A program made the translations under genes and the position numbers. Positions 52,516 to 62,117 of a DNA stretch of 64,000 bases are shown one piece after another. The notes under the pieces were generated by a model. It worked only from the letters and a program-made list of their open reading frames with translations. It was not told the DNA's origin and made no database searches. Source of the stretch: Leptospira sp. WS4.C2 (GTDB lineage: Bacteria > Spirochaetota > Leptospiria > Leptospirales > Leptospiraceae); the NCBI RefSeq assembly GCF_040833985.1, contig NZ_CP162139.1:3506501-3570500 (forward strand), in the 5' to 3' direction. The stretch's first letter is position 1. Each line of letters opens with the position of its first letter.

Positions 52516-53004
52516 TTAAATTCCTAGATTGTCCGGAGAAATAGCCCAGATAATTTGACCATGCGCAAATTTTTCCCGAGCCACATTGATGGCGATGGTG
52601 GAACCTGGTTGGAAAATTAAGTTCTCAGCTACGCTCGAATTTCCAAGCAGTCTTGCTGCAAAGTAGGTAATGTCTGGATTGTGACCGACTAACAATACTG
52701 TATCGGAATTGGAAAAATTTACTAAACAAGAGATAATATCGGAGCAACCTTTACCGGCAGCTAGATCATCAGATGCCAACATTTCCCCACCATATTTTAA
52801 TTCTTCTGAAAGGATTTCTGCTGTGTGTTTGGTTCGAAGATAAGGACTGTAATAAACTTGTTTTACTGCTAGTGCAGAGTTTTTAATGAACCTTCCGATT
52901 TTATGAATATCACTTACACCTTTGTCTGTTAGTTCCCGCTGGGTATCGGAAATGGTAGGAGTTGCATTTTCAGCCTCACCGTGACGAACCAAAATGATCT
53001 TCAT
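52516..53004 (-). CDS. sixA: Phosphohistidine phosphatase SixA-like
   Basis: About 162 residues from the ATG at 53004, with GGAGAG before it; a longer reading to 53052 has no such signal. The histidine-phosphatase motif Val-Arg-His-Gly-Glu-Ala begins at residue 6, a second His is in Val-Gly-His-Asn-Pro, and Ser-Pro-Tyr-Leu-Arg-Thr-Lys-His-Thr-Ala is the SixA-type segment. SixA removes phosphate from histidine of HPt domains, so it could tune phosphorelays. It follows the tRNA gene. Confidence 0.9.
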   Translation of the reverse strand: MKIILVRHGEAENATPTISDTQRELTDKGVSDIHKIGRFIKNSALAVKQVYYSPYLRTKHTAEILSEELKYGGEMLASDDLAAGKGCSDIISCLVNFSNSDTVLLVGHNPDITYFAARLLGNSSVAENLIFQPGSTIAINVAREKFAHGQIIWAISPDNLGI

Positions 53005-53076
53005 AGTCTCTCCTAATCCCAAGATTGGAACCACGGACTTACGGAGAAACAAAAAATTAAGGAATTTCTTGCGAAA

Positions 53077-53595
53077 ATGAATGATAGAGACATTCTAAGG
53101 AATATGACAGACAAACCCTACCGCAAAAACGTAGGCATGGTGGTTTTTAATTCTTTAGGAAAAGTAATCGTTGGGGAACGAGTACAATTCCCAGGTTCTT
53201 GGCAGTTCCCTCAAGGTGGCATCGATGAAGATGAAGATTATTTAGATGCCGCTAAACGAGAATTATATGAGGAACTAGGTATCAAAAAGGCAACTTATGT
53301 AACGGAATATCCTGATTGGATTCCCTACGACTTTCCGAATTCCCTTGGCCTCAATGCCCACCTCCAAAAATTTCGTGGCCAACTACAAAGATGGATTTTA
53401 TTTCATTGGGATGGGACCTTAGAAGAATGTGATTTGGTCCATCACGAACAAGAGTTTTTGACCATCCAATTTATGGAAATTGAAGATACTATCGAGTCGG
53501 TTGTGGAATTCAAACGATCCGTCTATGAAAAGTTTGTTCCTCTTTTTAAATCGGCCATCCAAAATTACATTGCCGAGAAATCAAAATCCAAGTAA
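53077..53595 (+). CDS. rppH: RppH-like Nudix hydrolase
   Basis: 172 residues. The Nudix box Gly-Gly-Ile-Asp-Glu-Asp-Glu-Asp-Tyr-Leu-Asp-Ala-Ala-Lys-Arg-Glu-Leu-Tyr-Glu-Glu is canonical. The start Tyr-Arg-Lys-Asn-Val-Gly-Met-Val, the segment Trp-Gln-Phe-Pro-Gln-Gly-Gly and Ile-Pro-Tyr-Asp are typical of RppH / diadenosine polyphosphate hydrolases, which take pyrophosphate off mRNA 5' ends or cut Ap4A. Which of the two cannot be decided. An in-frame ATG at 53104 is an alternative start. It leads into acylphosphatase. Confidence 0.88.
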   Translation: MNDRDILRNMTDKPYRKNVGMVVFNSLGKVIVGERVQFPGSWQFPQGGIDEDEDYLDAAKRELYEELGIKKATYVTEYPDWIPYDFPNSLGLNAHLQKFRGQLQRWILFHWDGTLEECDLVHHEQEFLTIQFMEIEDTIESVVEFKRSVYEKFVPLFKSAIQNYIAEKSKSK

Positions 53596-53616
53596 GTTCT
53601 AGAAAGGAGACAATCT

Positions 53617-53904
53617 TTGGCAAAATCAGAAGAAGCAAGAGCGCGAATTGTAATACGGGGTACGGTACAAGGGGTCGGATTTCGTTATTACATCCTCCAA
53701 AAAGCCCAAGAGATGAGACTCAAAGGTTATACTCAAAATTTACCCAATGGAGAAGTAGAAGCCGTTGCGGAAGGTGATAAACTTTTTATCGAAGATTTGT
53801 ATAGAGCCATGCAACGAGGCCCAACCAAAGCAAAGGTAAAAGATCATGTCATCGAATGGAGTGATCCCAAAAACCAATTCAGAACATTTTTAATTAAAAA
53901 ATAA
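53617..53904 (+). CDS. acyP: Acylphosphatase
   Basis: 95 residues, the classical size. It hydrolyses carboxyl phosphates. The signature Gly-Thr-Val-Gln-Gly-Val-Gly-Phe-Arg (catalytic Arg) is near residue 18 and the Asn in [11 protein letters not shown] supplies the second catalytic residue. The start is TTG with an AAGGAG ribosome-binding site. It lies between the Nudix and aldo/keto reductase genes on the same strand. Confidence 0.95.
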   Translation: MAKSEEARARIVIRGTVQGVGFRYYILQKAQEMRLKGYTQNLPNGEVEAVAEGDKLFIEDLYRAMQRGPTKAKVKDHVIEWSDPKNQFRTFLIKK

Positions 53905-53905
53905 C

Positions 53906-54922
53906 ATGAAAAAACGAAGACTTGGCAAAACAGGAATGGTGGTATCCGAAATTTGTATGGGTACCATGACCTTTGGTTCCTCATGTAATGAAGACGAGGC
54001 GTTTCGAATTTTAGATCGTGCTTATGATTCCGGAATCGATTTTTATGATACCGCAGAAATTTACCCAGTCCCCCCTCAAAAATCTTGGGTTCATAGAACT
54101 GAAGAAATTTTTGGAAAATGGTTAAAAACAAAACCTCGTGATGGAATCATTATCGCCACCAAAGTGGCAGGCCCAGGTCACGGCTGGTTTAGTCCTCCCC
54201 TACGTGAGGGAAAAACAGCTTTAGATAAATACCATATCCGTCGTGCCATCGAAGGTTCCTTACAAAGATTAGGTGTAGAAACAATTGATTTGTACCAAAC
54301 TCATTGGCCAGATCATGATGTAGCTTATGACGAAACCATGGAAGCCCTAACGGAATTAAAAGACGAAGGGAAAATTCGATACGCAGGTTGTTCCAATGAA
54401 ACCTCTTTCGGACTCATGAAAAGTCTTTGGACTTCAGACAAACACAATCTCATTCGTTATGATTCGATTCAAAATAATTTTTCAATTCTTAATCGTCGTT
54501 TTGAAGATGAGTTAGCACAAGTTTGTCGAAAGGAAGGAGTCTCCCTACTTCCTTATTCTCCCCTTGCTGGTGGTGTACTCACAGGAAAATATAACGGACC
54601 TGTTCCGCCAGAAGGTTCTCGGTTTGTTCGTTATATGGCCGAAGGAGAAAGGCAAAAACGAATGGCAAATCGATTCCTAAATGAAAACACTTTAGCATCC
54701 ACGGTAGAACTTATGGCCATCGCTGAAAAATATGGAATGAGTTCCACCGTCCTTTCCGTTGCTTGGAGTAAACAACATGACTATGTTGCTTCCACCATCA
54801 TAGGTGCCAATACTGTGGCCCAACTAGAAGAATCTTTAAAGGCAACAGATGTGATTTTGTCAGAAGAAATCCTATCAGAAATCAATCTTGTTTCCAAAAA
54901 GATTCAATACCCTATGGGTTAA
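53906..54922 (+). CDS. Aldo/keto reductase, Tas-like
   Basis: 338 residues, NADPH-dependent TIM barrel. The catalytic residues are visible: Asp in Phe-Tyr-Asp-Thr-Ala-Glu-Ile-Tyr (with Tyr as acid), Lys in Ile-Ile-Ala-Thr-Lys-Val-Ala-Gly and His in Tyr-Gln-Thr-His-Trp-Pro. The Glu-Ile-Tyr-Pro-Val-Pro-Pro segment matches the Tas group. Ile-Ile-Gly-Ala-Asn-Thr near the end is the phosphate-binding loop. The substrate is unknown. It starts one base after acyP. Confidence 0.93.
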   Translation: MKKRRLGKTGMVVSEICMGTMTFGSSCNEDEAFRILDRAYDSGIDFYDTAEIYPVPPQKSWVHRTEEIFGKWLKTKPRDGIIIATKVAGPGHGWFSPPLREGKTALDKYHIRRAIEGSLQRLGVETIDLYQTHWPDHDVAYDETMEALTELKDEGKIRYAGCSNETSFGLMKSLWTSDKHNLIRYDSIQNNFSILNRRFEDELAQVCRKEGVSLLPYSPLAGGVLTGKYNGPVPPEGSRFVRYMAEGERQKRMANRFLNENTLASTVELMAIAEKYGMSSTVLSVAWSKQHDYVASTIIGANTVAQLEESLKATDVILSEEILSEINLVSKKIQYPMG

Positions 54923-54936
54923 GGTAATACAAACCA

Positions 54937-55626
54937 ATGAGTTCCCACCCCAATGACAATCATTTAGAGAAACAAGCCGATGGAGAACTAAATTCATCGG
55001 AGAAAAAAATTTCAAAATTCGAAAAGATTACTTCGGGAATCTTTCGGAAGTTTTTAATTTTGTTTTTAATCACATATCTTTTCCCAGAATGTTCTAGTTT
55101 TGGTCCAAAAAATGCGCAAAGTAGCCTCATCATCGTTCACATGACAATTGTTAAAGATGAAATGATTTTAGATGAATTGATTGATCCGCGATTTCAAAAA
55201 GTAACTCTAAAAAAAGGTGAAAAAACTTTTGAATTCAATGAAAGTTCAGAACACTATTATTACTTCCAAAATTTAAAAGAAGGTCAATACGAAATTCACG
55301 ATGCAGTCCACCTTTTAAACCGTGGTGCTTCAGATTTTGCATTTGGCAGTACAAAACAACCAAACAAAATTGATATCGATTTTGAACATGCTGATATAAC
55401 AAAATCTCGAGTGGATTTACAACCAGGAACGGTTGTATTTTTGGGAAGTTTTCATGTATCGGTAGATTTTAAATTTCAAGAAGAACCAAAAATTACGATT
55501 CGTTACAGTAAATCCAACGAAGAAGAGTTAGCTGCTATGGAACATCTATATAAAAATTTTCCAAGAACAGGTTGGGGACAAAAAGCAAAAAATAGACTCA
55601 AACTCCTCTCTTCTTTTGCCCAATGA
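54937..55626 (+). CDS. Membrane or lipoprotein of unknown function
   Basis: 229 residues: a charged 37-residue N-terminal part, one hydrophobic segment ending in Tyr-Leu-Phe-Pro-Glu-Cys-Ser-Ser (about residues 38-53, maybe lipobox-like but too deep for a usual signal), and a beta-rich outer part (about 60-190). No catalytic motif. The C-terminus (Glu-Glu-Leu-Ala-Ala-Met ... Lys-Asn-Arg-Leu-Lys-Leu-Leu) is helical and TPR-like. It follows the aldo/keto reductase by 14 bases. The family is not recognised. Confidence 0.6.
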   Translation: MSSHPNDNHLEKQADGELNSSEKKISKFEKITSGIFRKFLILFLITYLFPECSSFGPKNAQSSLIIVHMTIVKDEMILDELIDPRFQKVTLKKGEKTFEFNESSEHYYYFQNLKEGQYEIHDAVHLLNRGASDFAFGSTKQPNKIDIDFEHADITKSRVDLQPGTVVFLGSFHVSVDFKFQEEPKITIRYSKSNEEELAAMEHLYKNFPRTGWGQKAKNRLKLLSSFAQ

Positions 55627-55695
55627 CAAAACTAGTTGGTTGGTTCTCATATAATCAAAAACGGATCTATTAACTTCAATTTGCAGTTTCGATAT

Positions 55696-56409
55696 TTAAA
55701 CTAAGGTTACCAAATCCGGATCCTGTAAGTGAGGAGTGTTGTTCCAACTCACAGGCTCCCAATGGTCTTTGTCTCTACGAAAGATACTGAGAGATGAGTT
55801 GGTGATCGACTTCATAAATACAGGAAATTCGACAGGAGACATTTTGCAAGAAAGTCCCATCATGATCGCAATGGGAGTACTGGAAGAAACCACGAGAGTG
55901 CTTTTCATATTTTCAGGAATTTCCTTCGGGCCAGAAGAAACTTTATCTACGTATTCTTTAAAAGTATAGGGTTCCACAGGATCCCAAACTCCATGAACCC
56001 AATCATTTAAAACTATTTGAATGAGTTCTTGGAAGTAGTCTCTGGTTTCTTCTTTTCCTTCTTCCCAGGCTTTTTTGTAAGATTCATATATTTTAGCAAA
56101 ATCAATGTTCGCATGACGAATCTTAGCTGCAAGACCGAGCCACATTTTTGAATCGAATTCGTCCCAAGCGGAATTTTCAATTGGTTCGGGGATACAAAAT
56201 CGATCGTTAGTAAAACTTTCGATGATCCCTTGGGCCGTTTGTTTTTGCCTTTTGAGTGTCCCTGTATAAACGGAATCAAATTCGATTCGTTGGCTTTTGA
56301 AATAATCACCAAGTAGTTTAGCTTGTTTCCAACCATGTTCTGTCAACTGGTCATAATTTTTTCCGAGTCTGTCTGCCTGACCGTGACGCACCAAATATAA
56401 TAAAGACAT
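55696..56409 (-). CDS. Histidine phosphatase family protein
   Basis: 237 residues, phosphoglycerate-mutase-like superfamily. Leu-Val-Arg-His-Gly-Gln-Ala is at the N-terminus (catalytic His about 9), Thr-Gly-Thr-Leu-Lys-Arg-Gln-Lys-Gln-Thr-Ala is the second arm, and Ser-Ser-Ser-Thr-Pro-Ile-Ala stands where the second catalytic His is usual (Ser-His-Gly), so the His may be replaced. It is the last gene of a minus-strand unit with a DUF6285-like protein, an aminoglycoside-phosphotransferase-like protein and an acyl-CoA dehydrogenase. Substrate unknown. Confidence 0.85.
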   Translation of the reverse strand: MSLLYLVRHGQADRLGKNYDQLTEHGWKQAKLLGDYFKSQRIEFDSVYTGTLKRQKQTAQGIIESFTNDRFCIPEPIENSAWDEFDSKMWLGLAAKIRHANIDFAKIYESYKKAWEEGKEETRDYFQELIQIVLNDWVHGVWDPVEPYTFKEYVDKVSSGPKEIPENMKSTLVVSSSTPIAIMMGLSCKMSPVEFPVFMKSITNSSLSIFRRDKDHWEPVSWNNTPHLQDPDLVTLV

Positions 56410-56841
56410 TTAGGTTTGGAACCTCGGATTGGAAACAGCGAGTGCTTCTTTCAGTTGGTTTTTTGTAAAATTCCAAACGGAACTACCCGGTTTCAAATCT
56501 AAAGCTGTATTATCCTTTGTTTGATTACGAATTTCTTTAGCAAAGGTTTTGTTCCAATCCAATAAAAGGTTGTATTTTTCCTTACGACTTAAGTTTGAAA
56601 ACTGATCCCGATTGTAATCTTCTTCCAATTTAGAAATTTTTAAATTTAAATTTAGGATACGGTTCCAATCAGATTCTAATTCAGATGATTCCGTTTCTCT
56701 TGCAATCACACCCAACATATTCCAAGAAACTAAAGTCTTATAAGATAATAAATCATCACCTTCCAATTTTGGAAGAAGGTCTTTCATTAAAAATTCCTGA
56801 ATGGCTGAAATGAGTTCTTTTGTTTCTGGTCTATACTGCAT
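56410..56841 (-). CDS. DUF6285-like small protein
   Basis: 143 residues, helical, without signal peptide. The start Glu-Leu-Ile-Ser-Ala-Ile-Gln-Glu-Phe-Leu and the middle Asn-Met-Leu-Gly-Val-Ile-Ala-Arg-Glu resemble the small proteins that often lie next to APH-type phosphotransferase genes in acyl-CoA clusters. It overlaps the upstream phosphotransferase gene by 11 bases and adjoins the phosphatase, so it is an operon member. Function unknown. Confidence 0.65.
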   Translation of the reverse strand: MQYRPETKELISAIQEFLMKDLLPKLEGDDLLSYKTLVSWNMLGVIARETESSELESDWNRILNLNLKISKLEEDYNRDQFSNLSRKEKYNLLLDWNKTFAKEIRNQTKDNTALDLKPGSSVWNFTKNQLKEALAVSNPRFQT

Positions 56842-57880
56842 GTTCTAATTCCTCTATGAGTCGCATTGCTTCCCATTCCATTTCTGCTGTGCGCCGACCA
56901 ATGGCTGCCAGTTCGATCCCTTTGTCTTTACCAGAAAGATGTCTTTCTGTCTGTTGTGCACTCCCGATGGCCCAACGAACATTTCCCATAATTTCCCAAA
57001 AAGTTACCTTAAACGGATCGACTGGGATACTCGAAGTTTTTTCGTAAGCTTCGTAAAAATCTTTGCGATCTCCAAAACCACCAACCTCTTTGTTGAGTCG
57101 CCCAAATCGCCAATCACGCATACACAACCAAGCAATGTCTTCATGGCGATCCCCAAAGTGGGCAAATTCATAATCTAAAATTCCTTGGAGTCCCTCAACA
57201 TTCATCATAAAGTTTCCTGTTCGGAAATCTCCATGAACAAGAACAATCTCATCAATGGAGGGAGCATGGTTTTCTAACCAAGAGAGACAGAGTTCGATGG
57301 CAGGATGGGCTTCTGGAAGTTCGTCTAACGATTGTCTTAGATCAGCGATGGCAATCGCAATATAATTGTCTGTAGTTACTAACTTTAATTTTTGTTTTAG
57401 TTCTTCATCCAAAACTATACTTGGTTTTACTGTGTGAAGTTTGGCTAAATTTTTTGCCAAATCCGACACCATATTAGTTTTACGATAAGAATCTAATTCC
57501 TTGTCTTTGGTGATGTAACGGCCAGTTGCCTTACCACCAATTTTTTCCATAAGATAGAAGGGAGCACCAATCACCTCTGGAGTTTCTTCGAGAAAAACTG
57601 GCTTCGGAGTTTTGACACCTGCTTTGTAAACAAGTTCGGCCACTTTGAACTCATCTCGTTTGGAAAGAGAAGAAAGTAAACTTCCTCCCTTGTCCGTACG
57701 CAAAACTAATGATTGTTTACCGGATTCAGTCGCCAAGTCCAAAGCATAATTGTCTTGGCAAGCTCCCCCACTTAAATGATGGATATGAGAGACCTTTACG
57801 TTCTCCCTCCAAACGGCTGATAAGTGAAGTTCTACTTTTTCCTGTAATTCCTTAATTTCCATACTCCTTAAAAATCCCAT
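56831..57880 (-). CDS. Aminoglycoside-phosphotransferase-like kinase (ACAD10-like)
   Basis: 349 residues with the APH/choline-kinase fold: Ser-Gly-Gly-Ala-Cys-Gln-Asp-Asn near residue 40 (loop), a Lys/Glu lobe, the catalytic loop [10 protein letters not shown] and the metal Asp in Gly-Ile-Leu-Asp-Tyr-Glu. It is like the ACAD10/11 kinase half, which phosphorylates hydroxy-acyl-CoA before removal of the phosphate. It sits next to an acyl-CoA dehydrogenase, the same partnership. An ATG at 57862 is an alternative start. Confidence 0.83.
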   Translation of the reverse strand: MGFLRSMEIKELQEKVELHLSAVWRENVKVSHIHHLSGGACQDNYALDLATESGKQSLVLRTDKGGSLLSSLSKRDEFKVAELVYKAGVKTPKPVFLEETPEVIGAPFYLMEKIGGKATGRYITKDKELDSYRKTNMVSDLAKNLAKLHTVKPSIVLDEELKQKLKLVTTDNYIAIAIADLRQSLDELPEAHPAIELCLSWLENHAPSIDEIVLVHGDFRTGNFMMNVEGLQGILDYEFAHFGDRHEDIAWLCMRDWRFGRLNKEVGGFGDRKDFYEAYEKTSSIPVDPFKVTFWEIMGNVRWAIGSAQQTERHLSGKDKGIELAAIGRRTAEMEWEAMRLIEELEHAV

Positions 57881-59043
57881 TTTTCGGATACATAGTTTCG
57901 ACCAATCACCATTTTATGAACCTCAGATGGTCCATCCGCAATCCTTGCTGCCCTAGCATCGCGGTAAAATAACTCAAGCGGTAGGTCACGAGAATATCCT
58001 TTTCCACCACAGATTTGGATCGCCATATCGATGGTGTTACACAAAGATTCACTCACCTTCCATTTTGCCATCGAGGTTTCTTGGCGTGCATCTTTTCCAG
58101 TTTTTAATAACCAAGCGGCTTTCAAGGTAAGAAGGAAGGCCATTTCAATTTCTGTAGCACGTTCCGCAAACATCCATTGGATTCCTTGGTGGTCTGCAAT
58201 CCGAGAACTAAAGACTTGCCTTTCTTTCGCATAACTTCGTGCAATCGATAATGCTCGCCTCGCCATCCCTGTCCAACGCATACAATGAGTCAATCGAGCA
58301 GGACCAAGCCTTTCTTGAGAAAGTCGAAATCCCTCGCCGATACGACCGAGGATCATATCTTCTGGAACTTCTACATTCTCAAAATTGAGTTCGCAGTGTC
58401 CGCCGGGACCATGAGAACCCATAAGTTCAATTTCTCGAACCATCGTATAACCCTTGGCATCTGTTGGCACAAGAAACATGGTGGTTTTTCGAAAACTTCC
58501 ATTTACCTTTGCCATCACAATCAAATACTTCGCGCCATTGGCTCCAGTGCAGTACCATTTACGGCCGTTGAGAATGTATTTATCCCCGTGTTTTTCCGCA
58601 TTAGTTTGTAGCGTGGTTGGATCGGAACCAGCACCAGGGGCAGGTTCTGTCATAGCAAAACCAGTTCGTAAGTTCCCTTTGATTAAAGGATGTAAGATGA
58701 GTTCTTTTTGTTTTTCCGTTGCGGCAAGAGAAAGCAAATGCATGTTACCTTCATCAGGTGCATCACAATTAAATATATAAGGAGCAATGGGTGAACGACC
58801 CAGTTCACTAAATATAATACAAGTTCCAATTAAATCTAAACCCAGCCCACCCTCTGATTTAGGAAGGTGCGGAGTCCAATAACCCAATGCCTTTACTTTA
58901 GCACGTGCTTGCTGGTTGATATCTTCTGGCATTCGACCTTTTTCATAATCGTAATGTTTTTCCAGAGGAATGATTTCATTTGTGATGAAGTCTTGGATGT
59001 TTTTGCGAAGTGTTTCCACTTCTTGGGGAATTTCAAAGTCCAT
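57868..59043 (-). CDS. Acyl-CoA dehydrogenase
   Basis: 391 residues, standard size. Signatures: [24 protein letters not shown], and Cys-Gly-Gly-Lys-Gly-Tyr followed by Arg-Asp-Ala-Arg, with Gly-Pro-Ser-Glu-Val-His near the end (Glu in the place of a catalytic base in ACAD11-type enzymes). FAD oxidises the acyl-CoA. With the kinase gene after it (13-base overlap) it fits a 4-hydroxyacyl-CoA catabolic unit (ACAD10/11-like). Inferred. Confidence 0.92.
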   Translation of the reverse strand: MDFEIPQEVETLRKNIQDFITNEIIPLEKHYDYEKGRMPEDINQQARAKVKALGYWTPHLPKSEGGLGLDLIGTCIIFSELGRSPIAPYIFNCDAPDEGNMHLLSLAATEKQKELILHPLIKGNLRTGFAMTEPAPGAGSDPTTLQTNAEKHGDKYILNGRKWYCTGANGAKYLIVMAKVNGSFRKTTMFLVPTDAKGYTMVREIELMGSHGPGGHCELNFENVEVPEDMILGRIGEGFRLSQERLGPARLTHCMRWTGMARRALSIARSYAKERQVFSSRIADHQGIQWMFAERATEIEMAFLLTLKAAWLLKTGKDARQETSMAKWKVSESLCNTIDMAIQICGGKGYSRDLPLELFYRDARAARIADGPSEVHKMVIGRNYVSEKWDF

Positions 59044-59089
59044 TGATTCCCAGAATTAAAGGAATCGATACGAGTCGTAAAATCTTTTT

Positions 59090-59992
59090 TTAATGAGATC
59101 GAAAAATAGGTCTTTCACGTTTTGAATTTCTTCTAATTTCAAAATGCAAATGTGGACCGGTCGCTCTACCTGTTTGTCCTACTTCTCCAATTTTTTGTCC
59201 CTTTTTTACTTTCTGACCTAGGTTTATATTAAAATCAAAAAGATGTCCGTAACGAGTTTCATATCCCAAACTATGTTTTATAATGATTAAGTTTCCGTAA
59301 CCACCTTGTTTACCTTTAAAAATAATTTCACCATCCATAGAAGCAAAAACATCTGATCCTTGTTCGGCGGCCAAATCGATTCCACCATGAAAGGTATCCT
59401 TTTTAGTGAATGGATCTAATCGTTTACCAAAACCGGATGAGATTCTAGCTTCCGTTAATGGAAACTGAAATCCAAATCCATAGAAGAAAGATTTTTCAGA
59501 TTTCCCCATAGAGATTCCTGGTAAAAACCATTTTTCTCGCTCTGAATCGTATTGTAATTTATTGGGATCGATATCATACTTTTCGACTAATATTCGTTTG
59601 GTTTTCTCATCCCCTAAAGTTTCTTCGGGATGAAAGGTTCCACGCATATTGGGGATTTCTAAAACCATACCTGGTGTTAAGTCATGAGGAGAACTGAGCT
59701 CATTGACAGAAGATAAAGTTTCCAAATCCATTCCCGTTCGAGCCATAATTTTGAAAAAGTTATCCTCTTTCCGGACCTTGTATTGATAGTATTTTAGGGG
59801 AATGAGTTCTTCCCTTTTTGTTCCCGATTTTGAGATTCGTAAGTTTTCTTTGATTTCTGAGCGAAGATTTTTGAGCGAGGGATTGGAATATTCCAAATTC
59901 GCTAAGCTAAGTGGTCCGGAAATGAGGGGTAGAAATCCACTGATAGTGGCCAGAAACAGGACCCATTTTAGAAAATCGACGGTTTTAGACAT
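59090..59992 (-). CDS. LysM and M23 peptidase (cell-wall hydrolase)
   Basis: About 300 residues from the ATG at 59992. An N-terminal hydrophobic segment, a LysM domain (about 80-125, Tyr-Lys-Val-Arg-Lys-Glu-Asp-Asn-Phe) and a C-terminal LytM/M23 domain with His-Gly-Gly-Ile-Asp-Leu-Ala (metal His and Asp) and His-Leu-His-Phe-Glu (metal His). It cuts or binds peptidoglycan cross-links and may act in cell separation like NlpD/EnvC. There is no FtsX partner here. It diverges from the CPBP gene. Confidence 0.93.
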   Translation of the reverse strand: MSKTVDFLKWVLFLATISGFLPLISGPLSLANLEYSNPSLKNLRSEIKENLRISKSGTKREELIPLKYYQYKVRKEDNFFKIMARTGMDLETLSSVNELSSPHDLTPGMVLEIPNMRGTFHPEETLGDEKTKRILVEKYDIDPNKLQYDSEREKWFLPGISMGKSEKSFFYGFGFQFPLTEARISSGFGKRLDPFTKKDTFHGGIDLAAEQGSDVFASMDGEIIFKGKQGGYGNLIIIKHSLGYETRYGHLFDFNINLGQKVKKGQKIGEVGQTGRATGPHLHFEIRRNSKRERPIFRSH

Positions 59993-60070
59993 AATCTTCT
60001 GATTTGAATATCGACCATTTCCCAAAAAAACGATGACGATTCTTGCCGAAATTGAGGAACTGTAAGGCAG

Positions 60071-60970
60071 ATGCAGAATCGTTTTTTTGAGATCTTTCGG
60101 CTCACAGCCTATTCATTAGGTCTCGTTTATGTTTGTTCCTTCTTCTATTCCGTTATTTTTTTAGCCTTCGTGAACAATACGGTGCTTGGAGACAGGATTC
60201 CCGAAGACCAGATTCTCCCCCTCTATGAAGAGTATTGGGAAGGTAAGATGGATTTTTCCGCAATGCTTACTGAGTATGAAAAAATTGTGACACCTATCAA
60301 AGAACAATTCCAAAAGGAAATGACTGAGAATCCAAGTTTACTCTTGTCTCAGTTTTATGATAAGGTGTTTTCAGAAAAACCTCATTATTTATTAGGACAT
60401 TCGATTCCGTGGTTCTTATGTTATGTGGGCTTGGGATACCTGCTTTATAAAAAGGTATTACAAATTCCTGTTACAAACCTACAAGATGAACTTTCAGTCC
60501 CCATATTACTTCGAGGAATCGCAAACGGGTTTATTTGTTTCATCGTAGTCGTCATCTTTGGTTTGATCCTGGAAAAACTGTCAGTTCCAGTTGAGTCGGG
60601 AGTGTTTGCAAAAAAACTTTATGATGCCCTTCATGGAAATGGATATCTACTCGCGTGGGGAATTTATGTTGTCGGTATCATTACAGGAATTCTGGAAGAA
60701 ATCTTTTTTAGAGGTTTTTTATTAAAAGCATTTATCGATAAGAATCTCGCGCAAGAAGGTTTATTCATCGTGTCTTTACTTTTTGGGTGGCTCCATTATG
60801 GAGAAGGAACTTCCATCGCCATTCCATTTATTATTTGTGGTGTGGGTATGTTCTTTGGATATATTTATATTAAAACTGGAAATATTTGGATCGCTATGGC
60901 CTGTCATGCGACATACAATTCGTTAGGTTTAATCAATGCATACTTGCAACTTCCTGGAGTCCAATCATGA
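60071..60970 (+). CDS. CPBP-family intramembrane glutamic endopeptidase
   Basis: 299 residues, about eight membrane helices. The ABI/CPBP signatures are Leu-Glu-Glu-Ile-Phe-Phe-Arg-Gly (EExxxR, about residue 214), Gly-Trp-Leu-His-Tyr-Gly (catalytic-type His) and His-Ala-Thr-Tyr-Asn-Ser. Members act on membrane-bound substrates such as prenylated proteins. A large soluble part (about 40-100) lies before the second segment. It overlaps the next gene by ATGA. Confidence 0.9.
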   Translation: MQNRFFEIFRLTAYSLGLVYVCSFFYSVIFLAFVNNTVLGDRIPEDQILPLYEEYWEGKMDFSAMLTEYEKIVTPIKEQFQKEMTENPSLLLSQFYDKVFSEKPHYLLGHSIPWFLCYVGLGYLLYKKVLQIPVTNLQDELSVPILLRGIANGFICFIVVVIFGLILEKLSVPVESGVFAKKLYDALHGNGYLLAWGIYVVGIITGILEEIFFRGFLLKAFIDKNLAQEGLFIVSLLFGWLHYGEGTSIAIPFIICGVGMFFGYIYIKTGNIWIAMACHATYNSLGLINAYLQLPGVQS

Positions 60971-61725
60971 AATCGGTTAAAGGATTCCGATCATTTGCCT
61001 TTTGTTTTTGTTTCATTCTAATACTTTCAGCGAGCTCAACGGGTTCTCTTTTTGCAGGGGAAACAGTGGAGATTTTAGGTGGCCCAGAAGATGTTAATCT
61101 TCGTTTGGTGGCACTACTAAGTAAACTTGATCCTGATTTTTATGCAGATGAAAAAACACAAGGGTTCGTTTACCGATATAAACATCGATGGAAAAACCCT
61201 TACGATTTTAATATCTATGTGGGAAAAGTAGGAAAAACATCACCAGATTCCATAATTCGTATTGAATCTCCGAGGAGAGGACAGGAGAGAATGTGGAAAC
61301 AAATCATGGAGCAAGAATTACTACAAAAACCTCCTCATGAATCGGCGGTTCCCTTATCTGAAAAATACCATGTAGTTTCGCAAGGATTGAATTTAATCAC
61401 ACCAATTGCCTCTGTTGGTTACAACTCTTGGAATTCTCCTTTGTTTACCAATCGAGATACTTTTGTGAGTATGAGTATTTATCTATTATGTGATTTGATT
61501 TTGGCAGGTGGGGCCTATATGTATGCCCAAGAAAATCTCCCCAAAAAAAATATTTGGGACAATATGGCTAATGTGAAAGGCCCAGGGAATGTTTGGGAAT
61601 CACCCAATGCTGTTGGCGTATTTGCAGCGTTAGCCGTTTCTAGAGCGGTTCGTGCCTTTGACGCATGGGAAGATACATCAGCACATAACAAAACTGCACA
61701 ATTTGGTTGGTCGTTTAAGTTCTAA
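60967..61725 (+). CDS. Exported protein of unknown function
   Basis: 252 residues from the ATG at 60967, overlapping the CPBP stop. A signal peptide (cleavage near Ser-Leu-Phe-Ala-Gly) is followed by a soluble part, then one hydrophobic stretch (Tyr-Leu-Leu-Cys-Asp-Leu-Ile-Leu-Ala-Gly-Gly-Ala-Tyr) and a C-terminal end Trp-Ser-Phe-Lys-Phe that looks like an outer-membrane strand. No family is recognised. It may be processed by or act with the CPBP peptidase. Longer readings overlap the CPBP gene. Confidence 0.65.
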   Translation: MKSVKGFRSFAFCFCFILILSASSTGSLFAGETVEILGGPEDVNLRLVALLSKLDPDFYADEKTQGFVYRYKHRWKNPYDFNIYVGKVGKTSPDSIIRIESPRRGQERMWKQIMEQELLQKPPHESAVPLSEKYHVVSQGLNLITPIASVGYNSWNSPLFTNRDTFVSMSIYLLCDLILAGGAYMYAQENLPKKNIWDNMANVKGPGNVWESPNAVGVFAALAVSRAVRAFDAWEDTSAHNKTAQFGWSFKF

Positions 61726-61760
61726 TCTTTTTTACCACCAACCACATCTTGAATTTTTAT

Positions 61761-62096
61761 CTATGATTTGAATAGGTCCCTTGCAGCATCAGAAGCACTG
61801 GATCTTTCGAAGTCTTCCCTTTCAATTAAGGTTAAATCCAAACCTTCTTTATCGATTCGGCTTAGAATCTTTGCAATATCTGCCACCTTACTCAATTTAG
61901 TTGCTAAATATTTGAAAGTAACTCCGCAATCGGGACATTTTTTATCTTTTAGATAGTTAAGCCCCAATTTTTTACAATTTCCACAAGTTCCATAAAGGTC
62001 ATCGATATAGAGTAGTTGTTTTTTTACATCCTCTACATTGAGTTGTCGCCAAACTCTAACAAATTTAGTATTCTTTCTGGATGTATCTGAAGTCAT
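61761..62096 (-). CDS. Zinc-ribbon protein
   Basis: About 111 residues from the ATG at 62096. Two Cys pairs, Cys-Gly-Asn-Cys and Cys-Pro-Asp-Cys, 18-20 residues apart (about residues 37-60), form a zinc ribbon. The rest is charged and helical, with Arg/Lys at the N-terminus. It could bind nucleic acid or a protein partner. The divergent 62118 gene shares a short spacer of about 20 bases. Family not recognised. Confidence 0.65.
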   Translation of the reverse strand: MTSDTSRKNTKFVRVWRQLNVEDVKKQLLYIDDLYGTCGNCKKLGLNYLKDKKCPDCGVTFKYLATKLSKVADIAKILSRIDKEGLDLTLIEREDFERSSASDAARDLFKS

Positions 62097-62117
62097 AGGC
62101 AATAGGAAGTATCGTTT

